Source: Rhodovulum sulfidophilum (lineage in GTDB: Bacteria; Pseudomonadota; Alphaproteobacteria; Rhodobacterales; Rhodobacteraceae). Taken from it: 25,749 bases of DNA. Below, one piece after another: positions 6,023 through 15,061 of this stretch (position 1 is its first letter; each line of letters starts with the position of its first letter). The stretch is from assembly GCA_003241785.1 (NCBI GenBank), contig QFPW01000031.1:1-25749 (forward strand), read 5' to 3'. The translations under genes and the position numbers were made by a program. The notes beneath the pieces are model-generated. The model saw nothing but the letters and a program-made list of their open reading frames with translations. It had not been told where the DNA came from and made no database searches.

Positions 6023-8375
6023 CGCCGTCCGGAGCCTCGGCCGCCGTCGCCTCGAGCCGAGGGCGCTCGGCGAGGACGTGAGCCTCGTCGCACACCTGCC
6101 CTATGTGACGGCGCTGCGCGACGACGTGCTGATGCTCCGCGACGGCGAGCTGATGGCGAGCTTCGCGGTGGCGGGCCTTGGCGCCGCCACCGCCGAGAGC
6201 GCGCTGGTCACCGATCTCGCCGAGGCGCTGCAATCGGTGATCGCCCAGGCGAGCCTCGATCTCGGCTTCACGCTGCACCGGATCTCGACCCGCGCCGAAC
6301 CCTCCCTGCCGCCGCCGCTCCAGGCCGATCCGTTCTCCTTCGAAGTCGATCGCCGCTGGCAGGCGGCGCTGGGGACGATGGACCTGCGCGAGCGCCGCTC
6401 CTTCGTCACCGTGACGCTGCGGCCGCCGAAGCTGCTCGGCGTCGCGGGCAAGCTCTTCGGCGCCGGCGCCACAGCCGAGCGCGACCGGCTCGCCCGCCGG
6501 ATCGAGCGGCTCGACGAGGTGGTGGCCTTCCTGGCCGAGACGCTGTCGGTGACCCGGCCAGAGCGGCTCACGCTCGCCGATGGCCGCTGGATCGGGCTGC
6601 TCTCGGCGCTCGTCACCGGCCGCTACGAGCCGATGCCGAGACCCGAGGGCTTTCGGCCGCTCGCCGATCTCGTGGCGAGCTCGAGCGTCGCCTTCGCCGG
6701 CGACCGGTTCGTGGTGCCGGGCGCCTCGACCGAGGACCTGCGCCATGGCGCTGTCTTCTCGCTCAAGGCCTATCCCGCCAGCACCCATCCCGGGATTTTC
6801 GACACCTTCGATCTCGGCTTCGACAGCGTCGTGACGCAGAGCTTCACGCCGATCGAGCAGGTCGACGCGCTGGCGCGGATCCGCCGCGTCACGCGGCAGA
6901 TGGGCGCCGCCGACGACGCGGCCGCGTCGCTGCGCGCCGAGCTGATCGAAGCCGCCGATGATCTCGCCTCGGGCCGGGTCGGCTTCGGCCTGCATCACGC
7001 CACGGTGGCGATCTTCGCGCGCGACGCGGCCGGGCTCGACGAAGCGGCCGCCCAGACCCGCGCCGCCGGGCAGCGCGCCGGCTGCGTCATGGTGCGCGAG
7101 GAGATCGGCGCACGCGCGGCCTATTTCGCGCAGCATCCGGGCAACCACGCTTTCCGCGCCCGCGCGGCGATGATCTCCACGCGCAACTTCGCCCATCTCG
7201 CGGCGCTGCACGCCAATCCGCGCGGCTTGGGTCCGGCCGAGACGCCCTGGGGCCAGCCGATCACCGTGCTGCCGACCGCCGCCGGCGGCGCGTTCCGCTT
7301 CAACTTCCACCTCGCCGGCGCGCCGGGAGCGCGGAGCGTCGGCCATACCCTGGTGCTCGGCCGCACCGGCTCGGGCAAGACGCTTGGCACCGCCTTCCTG
7401 ATCGCCCAGGCCCGGCGTACCGGCGCCCGGGTCATCGTCTTCGACAAGGACCGCGGCCTCGAGATGCCGCTCCGCGCCATGGGCGGCGCCTATCGCGCGG
7501 TGCGGATGGGCGAGCCGACCGGCTTCAACCCGTTCGCCGCCGAGACCGACGCGCGCGGCCAGGCCTGGCTCACCGACTGGCTGGTAGCACTCCTCGCGCG
7601 CGACGCGGCCCTGAGCCCGCTGCAGGCCCAGGCGATCGCGCAGGCCGTGCGGGTCAACGCCGAGACCGATCCCGCCCTGCGCGGCCTGCGGGCGTTCCGC
7701 CGCCAGTTCCGCGCCGTCGACGACGACGAGGATCTGTTCACCCGGATGGGCGACTGGGACGCGGACGGCGCCTTCGGCTGGCTCTTCTCCGGCGCCGGGC
7801 GCGACGCGCTCGGCTTCGACGCCGCCGTGACCGGCTTCGATCTCTCCGAGATCTTCGAGACCCCGGCGGTGCGCACCGCGTGGCTGGCCTACGTCTTCCG
7901 CCGGATCGAGCGGGTGATCGAGGACGGACGGCCGACGCTCATCGTGCTCGACGAGGCCTGGAAGCTGCTCGACGACGCCTATTTCGAGCGGCGGCTGAAG
8001 GACTGGATGCTGACGATGCGCAAGAAGAACGTCGCCGTGGTGCTGCTTACCCAGCGCGTCGCGCATATCCGCGAGAGCCGGGCCGGCGGCTCGATCCTCG
8101 AATCCGCCGCCACCACCCTCCTCTATCCGAACTCGCGCAACACCGCCGAGGAGCTCGCATCCCTCGGGCTCAGCGACCGCGAGCTCAGCTTCGCCTGTTC
8201 GAGCGCGCTCGAGAGCCGGCTGGCGCTGATCCGCTCCGGCGACACCAGCGTGGTCGCCGACATGGACCTGCGCGCCCTCGGGCCGCTTGCGAGGGTGCTC
8301 GGCGGTGGTCCCGGCGGCGAGGACGCCCCCGAGGGCTGGCGCGACCGGCCCGACTTCTGGAAGGAGATCTCCTGA
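6015..8375 (+). CDS. virB4: VirB4-like T4SS ATPase
   Basis: The 786-residue product is of normal length for VirB4. The GTG start overlaps the virB3 stop. An N-terminal CagE/VirB4 domain (about 1-420) precedes the ATPase domain, with Walker A GRTGSGKT at 449-456, Walker B LIVLDEAW at 642-649 and LLTQRVAHI downstream. VirB4 energises pilin extraction and substrate translocation at the inner membrane as an oligomer with VirB3. No truncation or missing motif was seen. The stop codon overlaps the start of the following lipoprotein gene (TGATG). Confidence 0.96.
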   Translation: MLDAVRSLGRRRLEPRALGEDVSLVAHLPYVTALRDDVLMLRDGELMASFAVAGLGAATAESALVTDLAEALQSVIAQASLDLGFTLHRISTRAEPSLPPPLQADPFSFEVDRRWQAALGTMDLRERRSFVTVTLRPPKLLGVAGKLFGAGATAERDRLARRIERLDEVVAFLAETLSVTRPERLTLADGRWIGLLSALVTGRYEPMPRPEGFRPLADLVASSSVAFAGDRFVVPGASTEDLRHGAVFSLKAYPASTHPGIFDTFDLGFDSVVTQSFTPIEQVDALARIRRVTRQMGAADDAAASLRAELIEAADDLASGRVGFGLHHATVAIFARDAAGLDEAAAQTRAAGQRAGCVMVREEIGARAAYFAQHPGNHAFRARAAMISTRNFAHLAALHANPRGLGPAETPWGQPITVLPTAAGGAFRFNFHLAGAPGARSVGHTLVLGRTGSGKTLGTAFLIAQARRTGARVIVFDKDRGLEMPLRAMGGAYRAVRMGEPTGFNPFAAETDARGQAWLTDWLVALLARDAALSPLQAQAIAQAVRVNAETDPALRGLRAFRRQFRAVDDDEDLFTRMGDWDADGAFGWLFSGAGRDALGFDAAVTGFDLSEIFETPAVRTAWLAYVFRRIERVIEDGRPTLIVLDEAWKLLDDAYFERRLKDWMLTMRKKNVAVVLLTQRVAHIRESRAGGSILESAATTLLYPNSRNTAEELASLGLSDRELSFACSSALESRLALIRSGDTSVVADMDLRALGPLARVLGGGPGGEDAPEGWRDRPDFWKEIS

Positions 8376-8512
8376 TGCGATGGCCCCGCCTCGCCCTCAT
8401 CCTCGCGCTCGCCGCGACCGCGCTCTCTGGCTGCGCGACCTATACCGAGCGGACCTCTCCTTGCGTCTGCGACTGGGTACCGGTCAGCGCGGCGAAGCTG
8501 GTGACGGTATGA
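8375..8512 (+). CDS. Tiny lipoprotein in the VirB7 role
   Basis: The 45-residue product has a short basic N-terminus, a hydrophobic core and a lipobox LSGC with the modified Cys at residue 20. The mature peptide is only 26 residues and has two further cysteines (SPCVCDW). Small outer-membrane lipoproteins such as VirB7 stabilise VirB9 in the T4SS core complex, sometimes by disulfide. The location between virB4 and virB5, rather than between virB6 and virB8, is unlike Agrobacterium. Its start overlaps the virB4 stop by one base and its stop overlaps the virB5 start (ATGA). Being a lipoprotein is well supported; the VirB7 role is inferred from context. Confidence 0.75.
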   Translation: MRWPRLALILALAATALSGCATYTERTSPCVCDWVPVSAAKLVTV

Positions 8513-9219
8513 GGGGGTTCCCAAGACCAACCGCGCTCGCGCTTGTCGCGGCGACGATCGCCGGCATCGGCGCCCCGGCTTCGGCGCAGGGCGTCCCGGT
8601 CTTCGACGCCTCGAACGTGGCGCAGGCGATCGAGCAAGTGCGCCAGGGCGTCGAGATGATCGAGCGGGCGCAGCAGCAGATCAACGCGCTTACCGGCCCG
8701 CGCGGCATGAGCATCCTGCTCAACTCCGCCACCGACGTCGCCGCGCGCGGCGCGGCCGAAAGCTATCCCGATCTCGTCGAGGGCGCGATCACGGGTCGCG
8801 AGATCCTCGGCAACACCACGCGGATCGTCGCGGCGGTGAACCGCATCAAGGCCAATTTCGAGCTCGGCGGCCTGGGCGACTTCGCCTCCTCGGACATCGC
8901 GCAGTACCGCGCCCTCGCAACCCTCGGCGGCTCCTCGCTCGCCGCGATGGCGACAGGCGAAGATTCCTACGCCCGCGCCAACGAGGCGATGACGCGCGTC
9001 AACGCGCTCATTCCCCAGATCGACAGCAACACCGACGTGAAGGCTGCGGTCGATTTCAACACCCGGGTCCAGATCGAGCAGATCCAGGTGATGAACGAGC
9101 TCCTGCGCGTGCTCGCCGCCCAGGCCAACGCTCAGGGCGCCCAGTCGCTCTTCAACACTCGCCAGGAAATGGCCTCACGTGCCTTCATGCGCGGGGTCGG
9201 ACAAGGAGATGCCCCATGA
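8509..9219 (+). CDS. virB5: VirB5-like minor pilin / T4SS periplasmic protein
   Basis: The 236-residue product has a signal peptide ending at ASA-Q (residue 26) and a mostly alpha-helical, Ala/Gln-rich mature region. The early helix IEQVRQGVEMIERAQQQINAL is typical of VirB5/TrbJ-type proteins, as is the late helix VQIEQIQVMNELLRVLAAQ. VirB5 sits at the pilus tip and in the periplasm and helps contact with target cells. It overlaps the lipoprotein gene upstream and the next gene (ATGA) by 4 nt each. Confidence 0.88.
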   Translation: MRGFPRPTALALVAATIAGIGAPASAQGVPVFDASNVAQAIEQVRQGVEMIERAQQQINALTGPRGMSILLNSATDVAARGAAESYPDLVEGAITGREILGNTTRIVAAVNRIKANFELGGLGDFASSDIAQYRALATLGGSSLAAMATGEDSYARANEAMTRVNALIPQIDSNTDVKAAVDFNTRVQIEQIQVMNELLRVLAAQANAQGAQSLFNTRQEMASRAFMRGVGQGDAP

Positions 9220-9629
9220 AGATCATCGCAACCACGGCCATCGCGCTCTCGCTCGGGCTCGGCCTTATCGGTAGCGCGCCCGCTTGGGCGGTCGGTGGTT
9301 CGTTCGCCTGTGAGCGGCCGCCCATCATGGAAGTCACGGAGAACGTCGAGGGAAGCTCCGCGCTACAGAGCATCGTCAATCAGTATCGCGAGCGCTGGGA
9401 CGCTGAGGTCGTCGCAAGAGAATGCGAAGCCTACGCTGCGGGAGAGCCATACGAGATTTCCTGCCTAAACGGCCGCAGAGATTGGCCCACGATCCTCGCA
9501 AGTGTCCCACCGGACTACTTCGGGCGCTCTAACAAGAGCCTCGCCTCGACGGTGGATACGGAGCGTCGCGTCGACAGCGGCTACAAGGCGGCGATCGCCT
9601 ACTGCCGATCCGTCGGCGCGATCAAGTAG
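9216..9629 (+). CDS. Periplasmic cysteine-containing protein of unknown function in the virB operon
   Basis: The 137-residue product has a clear signal peptide (cleavage AWA-V near residue 25). The mature part of about 112 residues has four cysteines (C32, C70, C83, C130), enough for two disulfides. I do not recognise the family. It overlaps virB5 by 4 nt, so it belongs to the operon, and it occupies the place where entry-exclusion or VirB7-like genes are found in several conjugative systems. Codon choice is less GC-biased than in virB4 or virB10. It could be an exclusion protein or a pilus-associated factor; both are guesses from position. Confidence 0.7.
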   Translation: MKIIATTAIALSLGLGLIGSAPAWAVGGSFACERPPIMEVTENVEGSSALQSIVNQYRERWDAEVVARECEAYAAGEPYEISCLNGRRDWPTILASVPPDYFGRSNKSLASTVDTERRVDSGYKAAIAYCRSVGAIK

Positions 9630-9649
9630 CGGACCAAGGCGCATAGATC

Positions 9650-10870
9650 GTGGCAACCTTCATCGCGGACAATCTGGCGCGGATCGACGGGCTGGTCCAA
9701 GGCTACGCGGAAACCGTGTTCCTAGACTTCGGTGGGGCCGTCACGACGAGCATTCGCCTCGCTGGTATCGTCGCCTTGGCGTTCCTCGGGGCGAACGTGA
9801 TCTTCCAGTGGACACCGATCCGAGCGACCGATTTCGCCAAGTGGGGCATGCGCTACGTGATGGTACTCGCGATCGCGACGAGCTGGGCGCAGTTCGAACC
9901 GATCTATGACGTCGTCACCAACGTCCCGAGTTCGATCGGAGCGGCGCTACTGGATGCGAGTGGCAGCACATCGCTCAACGAAGCCATGGACAATATGGTG
10001 ACTGGCATCTTTGACTTCTCCGACCGCGCCGCCGACGAGAGTGGGTTCTTCTCGATCAGCTTTCTCTCGATCCTGCTGGCGGTCGTGGGGGCCATGATGG
10101 CCTGTGTCGCGATCGTCGTCGCTGGGATAGGCAAGATCGGCCTCGCCATGGCGGTGTCGCTGGCACCGATCTTCATCGGTTGCCTGATGTTCAAGGCGAC
10201 GAGCGATCTCTTCTCATCCTGGGCCAAGTTCACCCTCGGCTTCGCGATGATCCCCCTCGTCCTCGCCGGCGTGATGGGTGTGATTATCCGCATCGGGGCA
10301 GACATGATCGATGTTGTCGAAACCGCGGGCACCCTGACCGACGCGGCGGGTTTCCTGATCGTTGCGATGGCGGCGATCTTCCTGATGGGTCAGGTACCGA
10401 CGATGGTGAACGGGCTCGCCGGAACGGTGGTCGCGACCGCGAGCGGGCTGCGCGAGGCGAGCCAGATGGCGGCGATGACCGCGATGGGCGCCGGCGGCGT
10501 CGCCGCGGCGTATCGCGTCGGCAAGCCGATGGTCGCGACTACTGCGAACGCCGCGCGTGCCGGCGCCGCGGCGCCGGCCGGCCAGCGCATGGGTACCTTC
10601 GGTCAGGAGCTGATCGCCGCGCATCAGGCGCGCAAGCTCGGGCAGGAGCGGCTACAGCAGCGGTCTGCCACGCTGGGCCGGCAGACGACGATGAGCAGCG
10701 AGTTCGAGGCCGGACAGGCCGCGACCATGCAATACGTCCGCGAGAGCCGCGCCCGCGCGGCGCGCGTGGCGGCCGCGACGCAGCCGCCGACCGGGTCGGG
10801 CTCCGGCCCCACACCCGGGGCGCCGAAGGCGCCGCCACCCCAGGCGACGAGCTCGACCGCCAAACCCTGA
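9650..10870 (+). CDS. virB6: VirB6/TrbL-like polytopic T4SS channel protein
   Basis: The 406-residue product starts at GTG 9650, with AAGG about 10 nt upstream. It has several transmembrane helices (about 30-52, 62-82, 139-165, 167-184, 190-216 and 230-256), with the conserved VirB6 central region MAVSLAPIFIGCLMF and W-x-x-F-x-L-x-x-x-M-I-P-L. After about residue 285 the tail is cytoplasmic or periplasmic, Ala/Gln/Arg-rich and ends in a Pro-rich stretch. VirB6 forms part of the inner-membrane channel through which substrate passes. The first three quarters of the gene use less GC-rich codons than the tail, which may mark recombination. Confidence 0.93.
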   Translation: MATFIADNLARIDGLVQGYAETVFLDFGGAVTTSIRLAGIVALAFLGANVIFQWTPIRATDFAKWGMRYVMVLAIATSWAQFEPIYDVVTNVPSSIGAALLDASGSTSLNEAMDNMVTGIFDFSDRAADESGFFSISFLSILLAVVGAMMACVAIVVAGIGKIGLAMAVSLAPIFIGCLMFKATSDLFSSWAKFTLGFAMIPLVLAGVMGVIIRIGADMIDVVETAGTLTDAAGFLIVAMAAIFLMGQVPTMVNGLAGTVVATASGLREASQMAAMTAMGAGGVAAAYRVGKPMVATTANAARAGAAAPAGQRMGTFGQELIAAHQARKLGQERLQQRSATLGRQTTMSSEFEAGQAATMQYVRESRARAARVAAATQPPTGSGSGPTPGAPKAPPPQATSSTAKP

Positions 10871-10935
10871 TCCCGCCAACCCGCCCGAGTAACCCAAGCG
10901 CGCTCCGTGGGCCGCGCCGATGGAGGAGTCCGTTC

Positions 10936-11607
10936 ATGCCGCGCCAGGCCGACCTGATCCACAGCTTCGAGGACGAGGTGTTCTTCGGCCTGCGCCGGCG
11001 GGCGAAGCTTCTCGGCTGGATGGCCGGACTTTCGCTCGGGGTCGCCCTCTGCGCCGTCGGCGCGCTCGTCGTCGTGCTGCCCCTGAAGGAGATCCGGCCC
11101 TACGTGGTGATGGTCGATCGCGCCACGGGAGAATCCGAGCTCGTGGTCTCGACCCAGCCCGGCGATCTCGCCGAGCGCGACGCGGTGCGCCAGGCCGAGC
11201 TGGTGCGCTACGTCACCGAGCGCGAGACCTATGACAACGCCGACAACGCAACCCGCATCCCCCAGGTGCTCGCCACCTCCGAGGCCCAGGCGGCGGACTC
11301 GCTCCGCGCGCTCTGGAGCGGCGGCGCCGAGCAGTATCCGCCCAAGCTCTACGGCGCCGAGAGCCTGATCCGCGTCACCATCCGCTCGGTCACCGTGCTG
11401 AGCGACGCCACCGCGCAGCTGCGCTTCACCCGCAAGCTCGAGCAGCCCGGCTTGCCGCCGGTCGAGCGCGCCTTCGTCGCCACCGTCGGCTTCGCCTTCC
11501 GGCCCCGCACCGAGCGCACGCTGCAGGCGGTCTGGCAGAACCCGCTCGGCTTCACCGTCACCAGCTACCGCGTCGACGCCGAGACGCTCGACGCATCCAA
11601 TAAGTAA
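10936..11607 (+). CDS. virB8: VirB8-like T4SS assembly factor
   Basis: The 223-residue product starts at an ATG 8-9 nt after a strong GGAGGAG. A short cytoplasmic N-terminus is followed by one transmembrane helix (about 27-50). Then comes the periplasmic NTF2-like VirB8 domain, beginning LKEIRPYVVMVDRATGE and ending QNPLGFTVTSYRVDAE, both characteristic. VirB8 nucleates assembly and links the inner-membrane complex with VirB9 and VirB10. A 65-nt gap separates it from virB6, the largest gap within the virB genes. Confidence 0.95.
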   Translation: MPRQADLIHSFEDEVFFGLRRRAKLLGWMAGLSLGVALCAVGALVVVLPLKEIRPYVVMVDRATGESELVVSTQPGDLAERDAVRQAELVRYVTERETYDNADNATRIPQVLATSEAQAADSLRALWSGGAEQYPPKLYGAESLIRVTIRSVTVLSDATAQLRFTRKLEQPGLPPVERAFVATVGFAFRPRTERTLQAVWQNPLGFTVTSYRVDAETLDASNK

Positions 11608-11619
11608 GGGTTCTCGGTC

Positions 11620-12456
11620 ATGCGCATCGTCTCACGCACCGTGTTGGGGCTCGCCGCGAGCCCGCTCGCCCTGGCCGCCCTCCTCGTGCTCGCGCCCTGC
11701 CCCGGCTTCGCCGAGACCGGTCCGCGCGCGATCGGCGCCGATCCCCGGATCAAGCAGTACACCTACTCAGCCACCACGGTGTACCGGCTCGACGTGGCGA
11801 TGAAGATCATCACCTCGATCGAGTTCGCCCCGGGCGAGAGCATCGACAGCGTGCTGATGGGCGACAGCGAGAGCTGGGAGGTGATCCGGCTGCAATCGGG
11901 CAACGTGCTCGCGGTGAAGCCGCTGATCGCCGGGGCGCGGACCAACATGACGGTCTACACCGGCCAGCGCAGCTACACCTTCGAGCTCCGCGCGGTTTCC
12001 GCCCGCGCCGGCTCCTCGTCCCTCAACTACCGGATCGGCTTCCGCTATCCCGAGCAGGACCGCGCCAAGGCGGCGCGGCGCCAGGCGCTCGCCGCGCGGC
12101 CGCGCGATCCGAACTACTACGTCGCGGGCCGGAAGACCGCCTTCCGCCCGGTCTCGGTCTACGACGACGGGCGGACCACGACCTTCATCTTTGCCGAGGA
12201 CGCGCCGCGCCCGGCGATCTTCCGCGTCGACGCGCAAGGCCGCGAGAGCATCGTCAACGTGCGCGAGACCGGGACGACCTCGGTCGTCACCGGCGTCTCG
12301 GAACGCTGGACGCTCCGCATCGGCGACGAGGAGCTCTGCGTCGCCCATGCCCGGGTGCTCGAGACCGTCCCGGGCGGCGGCCGCCCGGTGACGCCGCGCA
12401 GCGCGCTGGCACCGGGCGCGGCCAACGCGAGCGTCGCGCGCGGCCTGCCGAAATGA
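11620..12456 (+). CDS. virB9: VirB9/TrbG-like core-complex protein
   Basis: The 278-residue product has a signal peptide ending GFA-E (about residue 31). The N-terminal beta-domain contains DPRIKQYTYSATTVYRLDV and the F-A-P-G-E-x-I motif. The C-terminal domain begins near NYYVAGRK and has RPVSVYDDGRTTTFIF, the standard VirB9 motif that binds VirB7 and the VirB10 C-terminal region. It forms the outer-membrane core ring together with VirB10. The stop overlaps the virB10 start by 4 nt (ATGA). Confidence 0.95.
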   Translation: MRIVSRTVLGLAASPLALAALLVLAPCPGFAETGPRAIGADPRIKQYTYSATTVYRLDVAMKIITSIEFAPGESIDSVLMGDSESWEVIRLQSGNVLAVKPLIAGARTNMTVYTGQRSYTFELRAVSARAGSSSLNYRIGFRYPEQDRAKAARRQALAARPRDPNYYVAGRKTAFRPVSVYDDGRTTTFIFAEDAPRPAIFRVDAQGRESIVNVRETGTTSVVTGVSERWTLRIGDEELCVAHARVLETVPGGGRPVTPRSALAPGAANASVARGLPK

Positions 12457-13733
12457 CCGATCAGCGTCCCGAGGATCTCGACCGGCTGGCACGGATCGCA
12501 GAGCGCGACGGGCCGGGCACGCCCGGCCGCGCGCCACGCCTCGTGCTTGGCGCCGGCTTCGCCCTGCTCTTCGCCGGGGCGACGGTCTGGGCCTTCGCGC
12601 CGTCGCAGATGCGCACGCTGCTCGGCCTCGGCACCTCGGAGGCCGAGAAGATGCAGCGCGAGGCGGCGCCCCTGCCCGGCCTCTCGACCGAGATCCCACG
12701 CGACGCCGGGCCGATCGCGCCACCGCCGCCGCTCAGCACCGACCTGCCGATGCGCGCCCCGCCGGAGCCGGGCGCTTCCCAGACCGAGACCCGGCTCGCC
12801 GCGCTCGAAGCCGGGCTGCGGACCATGAACGCGCGCGAGGCCGGCCCGACCCGCGCCGAGCTCCAGTCGATGCTCGACGCCAACGCGGCGGCGATCCGCG
12901 CCGACGTGACCCGCCAGCTCCTGTCGCGCCAGCCGCCGGTCGCGGCCGGGATCAACCCCGGCGGCGACACCGAGGCTGCGAAGCGCGCCGAGGAGGAACG
13001 GGCCCGTCAGGCGGCGATCGAGGCCGCGCAGGTGAGCTCGCGCGGCCTTGTCATCGACGGCGCCGCCGGCGGTGTTCCGGTTGGGTCTGGTGCCAGCGGC
13101 GATGGCAGGCGCCGCTCCGGCGATGAGGGTTTCCTCTCGGCGGCGGCCTCGGCCGGGCATGAGACGGTGCGCGCCGGGGCGCTCGCCGATCCGTCCCGCA
13201 CCGTCGTCCAGGGCACCATCCTCGAGGGCGTGCTCGAGACCGCGCTCTCGACCGACCTGCCCGGCGCCGTCCGCGCCGTGCTGAGCCAGGACGTGCTGTC
13301 ATACGACGGCTCCACCACGCTGCTGCCGAAGGGCACGCGGCTCATCGGCACCTATGGCTCGCAGGTGAAGATCGCGCAGCGCCGCGCGCTGGTCGCCTGG
13401 AGCCGCGCCATCACCCCCGAGGGCGTCAGCGTGGCGCTCGGCGGCATCGGCGCCGACGCCCTCGGCCGCTCCGGCCAGACCGGTCAGGTCGACACGCATT
13501 TCTGGGAACGCTTCGGCTCGGCGGCGCTGATCTCCATTTTCGGCCTCGCGCCCCAGGTGTTGATCGACGACGCGACCAACGGCGACGCCGCCGATGCGAT
13601 CGAGGACATCGGCGACGATCTGCGCGCCGCCACCAGCGGTGCGCTCGACGCCTATCTCCGGATCTCCCCGACCATCAACGTCTCCCAGGGCGACCGGCTC
13701 ACCATTTTTGTTAATCGGGATTTGACCTTCTGA
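12453..13733 (+). CDS. virB10: VirB10-like energy-sensing core-complex protein
   Basis: The 426-residue product has a short cytoplasmic N-terminus, a transmembrane helix (about 30-49) and a Pro-rich, flexible periplasmic region (about 65-110). A helical part follows, then the conserved TrbI/VirB10 beta-barrel domain, about 250-426. Motifs seen are VQGTILEGVLETALSTDLPG, LLPKGTRLIGTYGSQV and the C-terminal DRLTIFVNRDLTF. VirB10 spans both membranes and transmits ATP-dependent conformational change to open the outer-membrane pore. It overlaps virB11 by one base (TGATG). Confidence 0.96.
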   Translation: MTDQRPEDLDRLARIAERDGPGTPGRAPRLVLGAGFALLFAGATVWAFAPSQMRTLLGLGTSEAEKMQREAAPLPGLSTEIPRDAGPIAPPPPLSTDLPMRAPPEPGASQTETRLAALEAGLRTMNAREAGPTRAELQSMLDANAAAIRADVTRQLLSRQPPVAAGINPGGDTEAAKRAEEERARQAAIEAAQVSSRGLVIDGAAGGVPVGSGASGDGRRRSGDEGFLSAAASAGHETVRAGALADPSRTVVQGTILEGVLETALSTDLPGAVRAVLSQDVLSYDGSTTLLPKGTRLIGTYGSQVKIAQRRALVAWSRAITPEGVSVALGGIGADALGRSGQTGQVDTHFWERFGSAALISIFGLAPQVLIDDATNGDAADAIEDIGDDLRAATSGALDAYLRISPTINVSQGDRLTIFVNRDLTF

Positions 13734-14755
13734 TGGAAGCGACCGCCCTGCCCCCCGTCGCCGCCGGCGCCGCGACCAGCCACGCCGAGCACGACCTGCG
13801 TGAGCTCCGGCCGCTGCTGACGGCGGAGGACATAACCGAAGTGGTGATCAATCCCGATGGCGCGGTCTTCGTCGAGCGTGCCGAGGCCGAGCACATGGCG
13901 CCGACCGGGCATGTCTTCCCGCTCGCCAGGGTCCGGCGGCTCAGCGACCATCTCGCCGGCGAGACCAACAACCGGATTGGGCCGAAGCATCCCCTGGTCT
14001 CCGGCGGCCTCGAGGCCTTCGGCCAGGTGCTGCGCGTCCAGATCGTGGTGCCACCCGCCGTCGAGGCCGGCGCCGCGCTGTCGATCCGCAAATACGTCGC
14101 CCGCGTGCTCGGGCCCCGCGATATCACCTTCCTCGACGGCCGCCAGATCAGCGTCGAGGGCGAACGCCGCGCCCGGCTCGCCGAGATCGCCGCCCTGGCG
14201 CACGCGGGCAAGCTCGCCGAGCTCTTCGAGCGCGCGATCGAAACCCGGATGAACATCCTCGTCTCCGGCGGCACCTCGTCGGGTAAGACCACCGTCGCCC
14301 GCGCCCTGCTCTCGCTCGCCCATCCCGCCGAGCGGCTCGTCACCATCGAGGACGCCCGCGAGCTCCATCCGCCGCATGCGAACTGCGTCGCGCTGATCGC
14401 CGAGCGCGCCGCCGGCTCCGAGCGCTCCCCGGACCGGCTCCTCGTCGCGAGCCTGCGCATGCGCCCCGACCGCCTCATCCTCGGCGAGCTGCGCGGCGCC
14501 GAGGCCCTCGCCTTCCTCGAGGCGATCAACACCGGCCACCCCGGCTCGATCTCAACCATCCACGCCGACAGCCCCGTCCTCGCCCTCGAGCGCCTCGCCC
14601 TCATGGTCCTGCGCGCCGGCGCCGGGCAGACCAGGACGGATGTGCTCGACTACGCCGCGCGGACCATCGATCTCATCGTCCAGGTCGGGCGCAAGGCCGG
14701 CCGGCGCGGCGTGCTCGAGGTGTATCTGCCGGGGCTTGAGCACTTGGCACCGTGA
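13733..14755 (+). CDS. virB11: VirB11-like traffic ATPase
   Basis: The 340-residue product matches VirB11 family length. An N-terminal domain (about 1-140) precedes the RecA-like ATPase domain. Walker A is GGTSSGKT at 179-186, the Asp box lies in TIEDARELHPP, Walker B in PDRLILGELRGAEALAFLEA and the His box in TGHPGSISTIHAD. VirB11 is a hexameric cytoplasmic ATPase that switches VirB4 between pilus biogenesis and substrate transfer. It ends the virB operon: the next gene is convergent, starting 30 nt further on. Confidence 0.97.
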   Translation: MEATALPPVAAGAATSHAEHDLRELRPLLTAEDITEVVINPDGAVFVERAEAEHMAPTGHVFPLARVRRLSDHLAGETNNRIGPKHPLVSGGLEAFGQVLRVQIVVPPAVEAGAALSIRKYVARVLGPRDITFLDGRQISVEGERRARLAEIAALAHAGKLAELFERAIETRMNILVSGGTSSGKTTVARALLSLAHPAERLVTIEDARELHPPHANCVALIAERAAGSERSPDRLLVASLRMRPDRLILGELRGAEALAFLEAINTGHPGSISTIHADSPVLALERLALMVLRAGAGQTRTDVLDYAARTIDLIVQVGRKAGRRGVLEVYLPGLEHLAP

Positions 14756-14785
14756 GGACGTGCGGGCTGGCGAGCCCGACTTAGT

Positions 14786-15004
14786 CTAGTACAGCCATTC
14801 CGGAGGCGCTTCGCGATGCGAGGCCGAGCTCTCCCCTCGGAGCAGGCTTCGCAGCCAGTCGCAAACCTCCCGAATGTCGGAGAGCGACGCGCCACTGCTG
14901 TTCTCCCATGTCCCTGGCGCGGCCGTTCGCTCCGCGACCACGGCGTCGAGTTTGGCGAGCAGATACTCGACGGTCGCGACCCCGTCTCTGTTCAGGCGTT
15001 TCAT
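14786..15004 (-). CDS. Small hypothetical protein
   Basis: The 72-residue product is predicted to be soluble and mainly helical (VEYLLAKLDAVVAERTAAP, then SDIREVCDWLRSLLR). It has no signal peptide or recognisable domain. It is convergent with virB11. Amino-acid composition is balanced rather than Arg/Pro-rich, and there is no better frame on either strand, which favours a real gene. The ribosome-binding site is weak. Function unknown. Confidence 0.5.
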   Translation of the reverse strand: MKRLNRDGVATVEYLLAKLDAVVAERTAAPGTWENSSGASLSDIREVCDWLRSLLRGESSASHREAPPEWLY

Positions 15005-15061
15005 CCGGTCGGGCCGATCCGCGCGAACGCGCGACGGTCGCTCAGGTCGTGACGAGTGCGC

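Noticed and set aside
6006..8066. 686-aa minus-strand open frame
   Set aside because: Lies wholly antisense to virB4, whose Walker motifs are clear; composition (Gly/Glu/Arg/His) is that of an antisense shadow in GC-rich DNA.
11767..12723. 318-aa minus-strand open frame
   Set aside because: Antisense to virB9 and virB10; no domain and strongly Arg/Ala-biased.
13652..14604. Two overlapping minus-strand frames of nearly 300 aa
   Set aside because: Both antisense to virB11, with no recognisable motifs.
5412..14755. Operon considered as a Trb-type (IncP) rather than VirB-type system
   Set aside because: Gene order B1-B2-B3-B4-B5-B6-B8-B9-B10-B11 with VirB11 last is the VirB arrangement; Trb operons begin with the TrbB ATPase.
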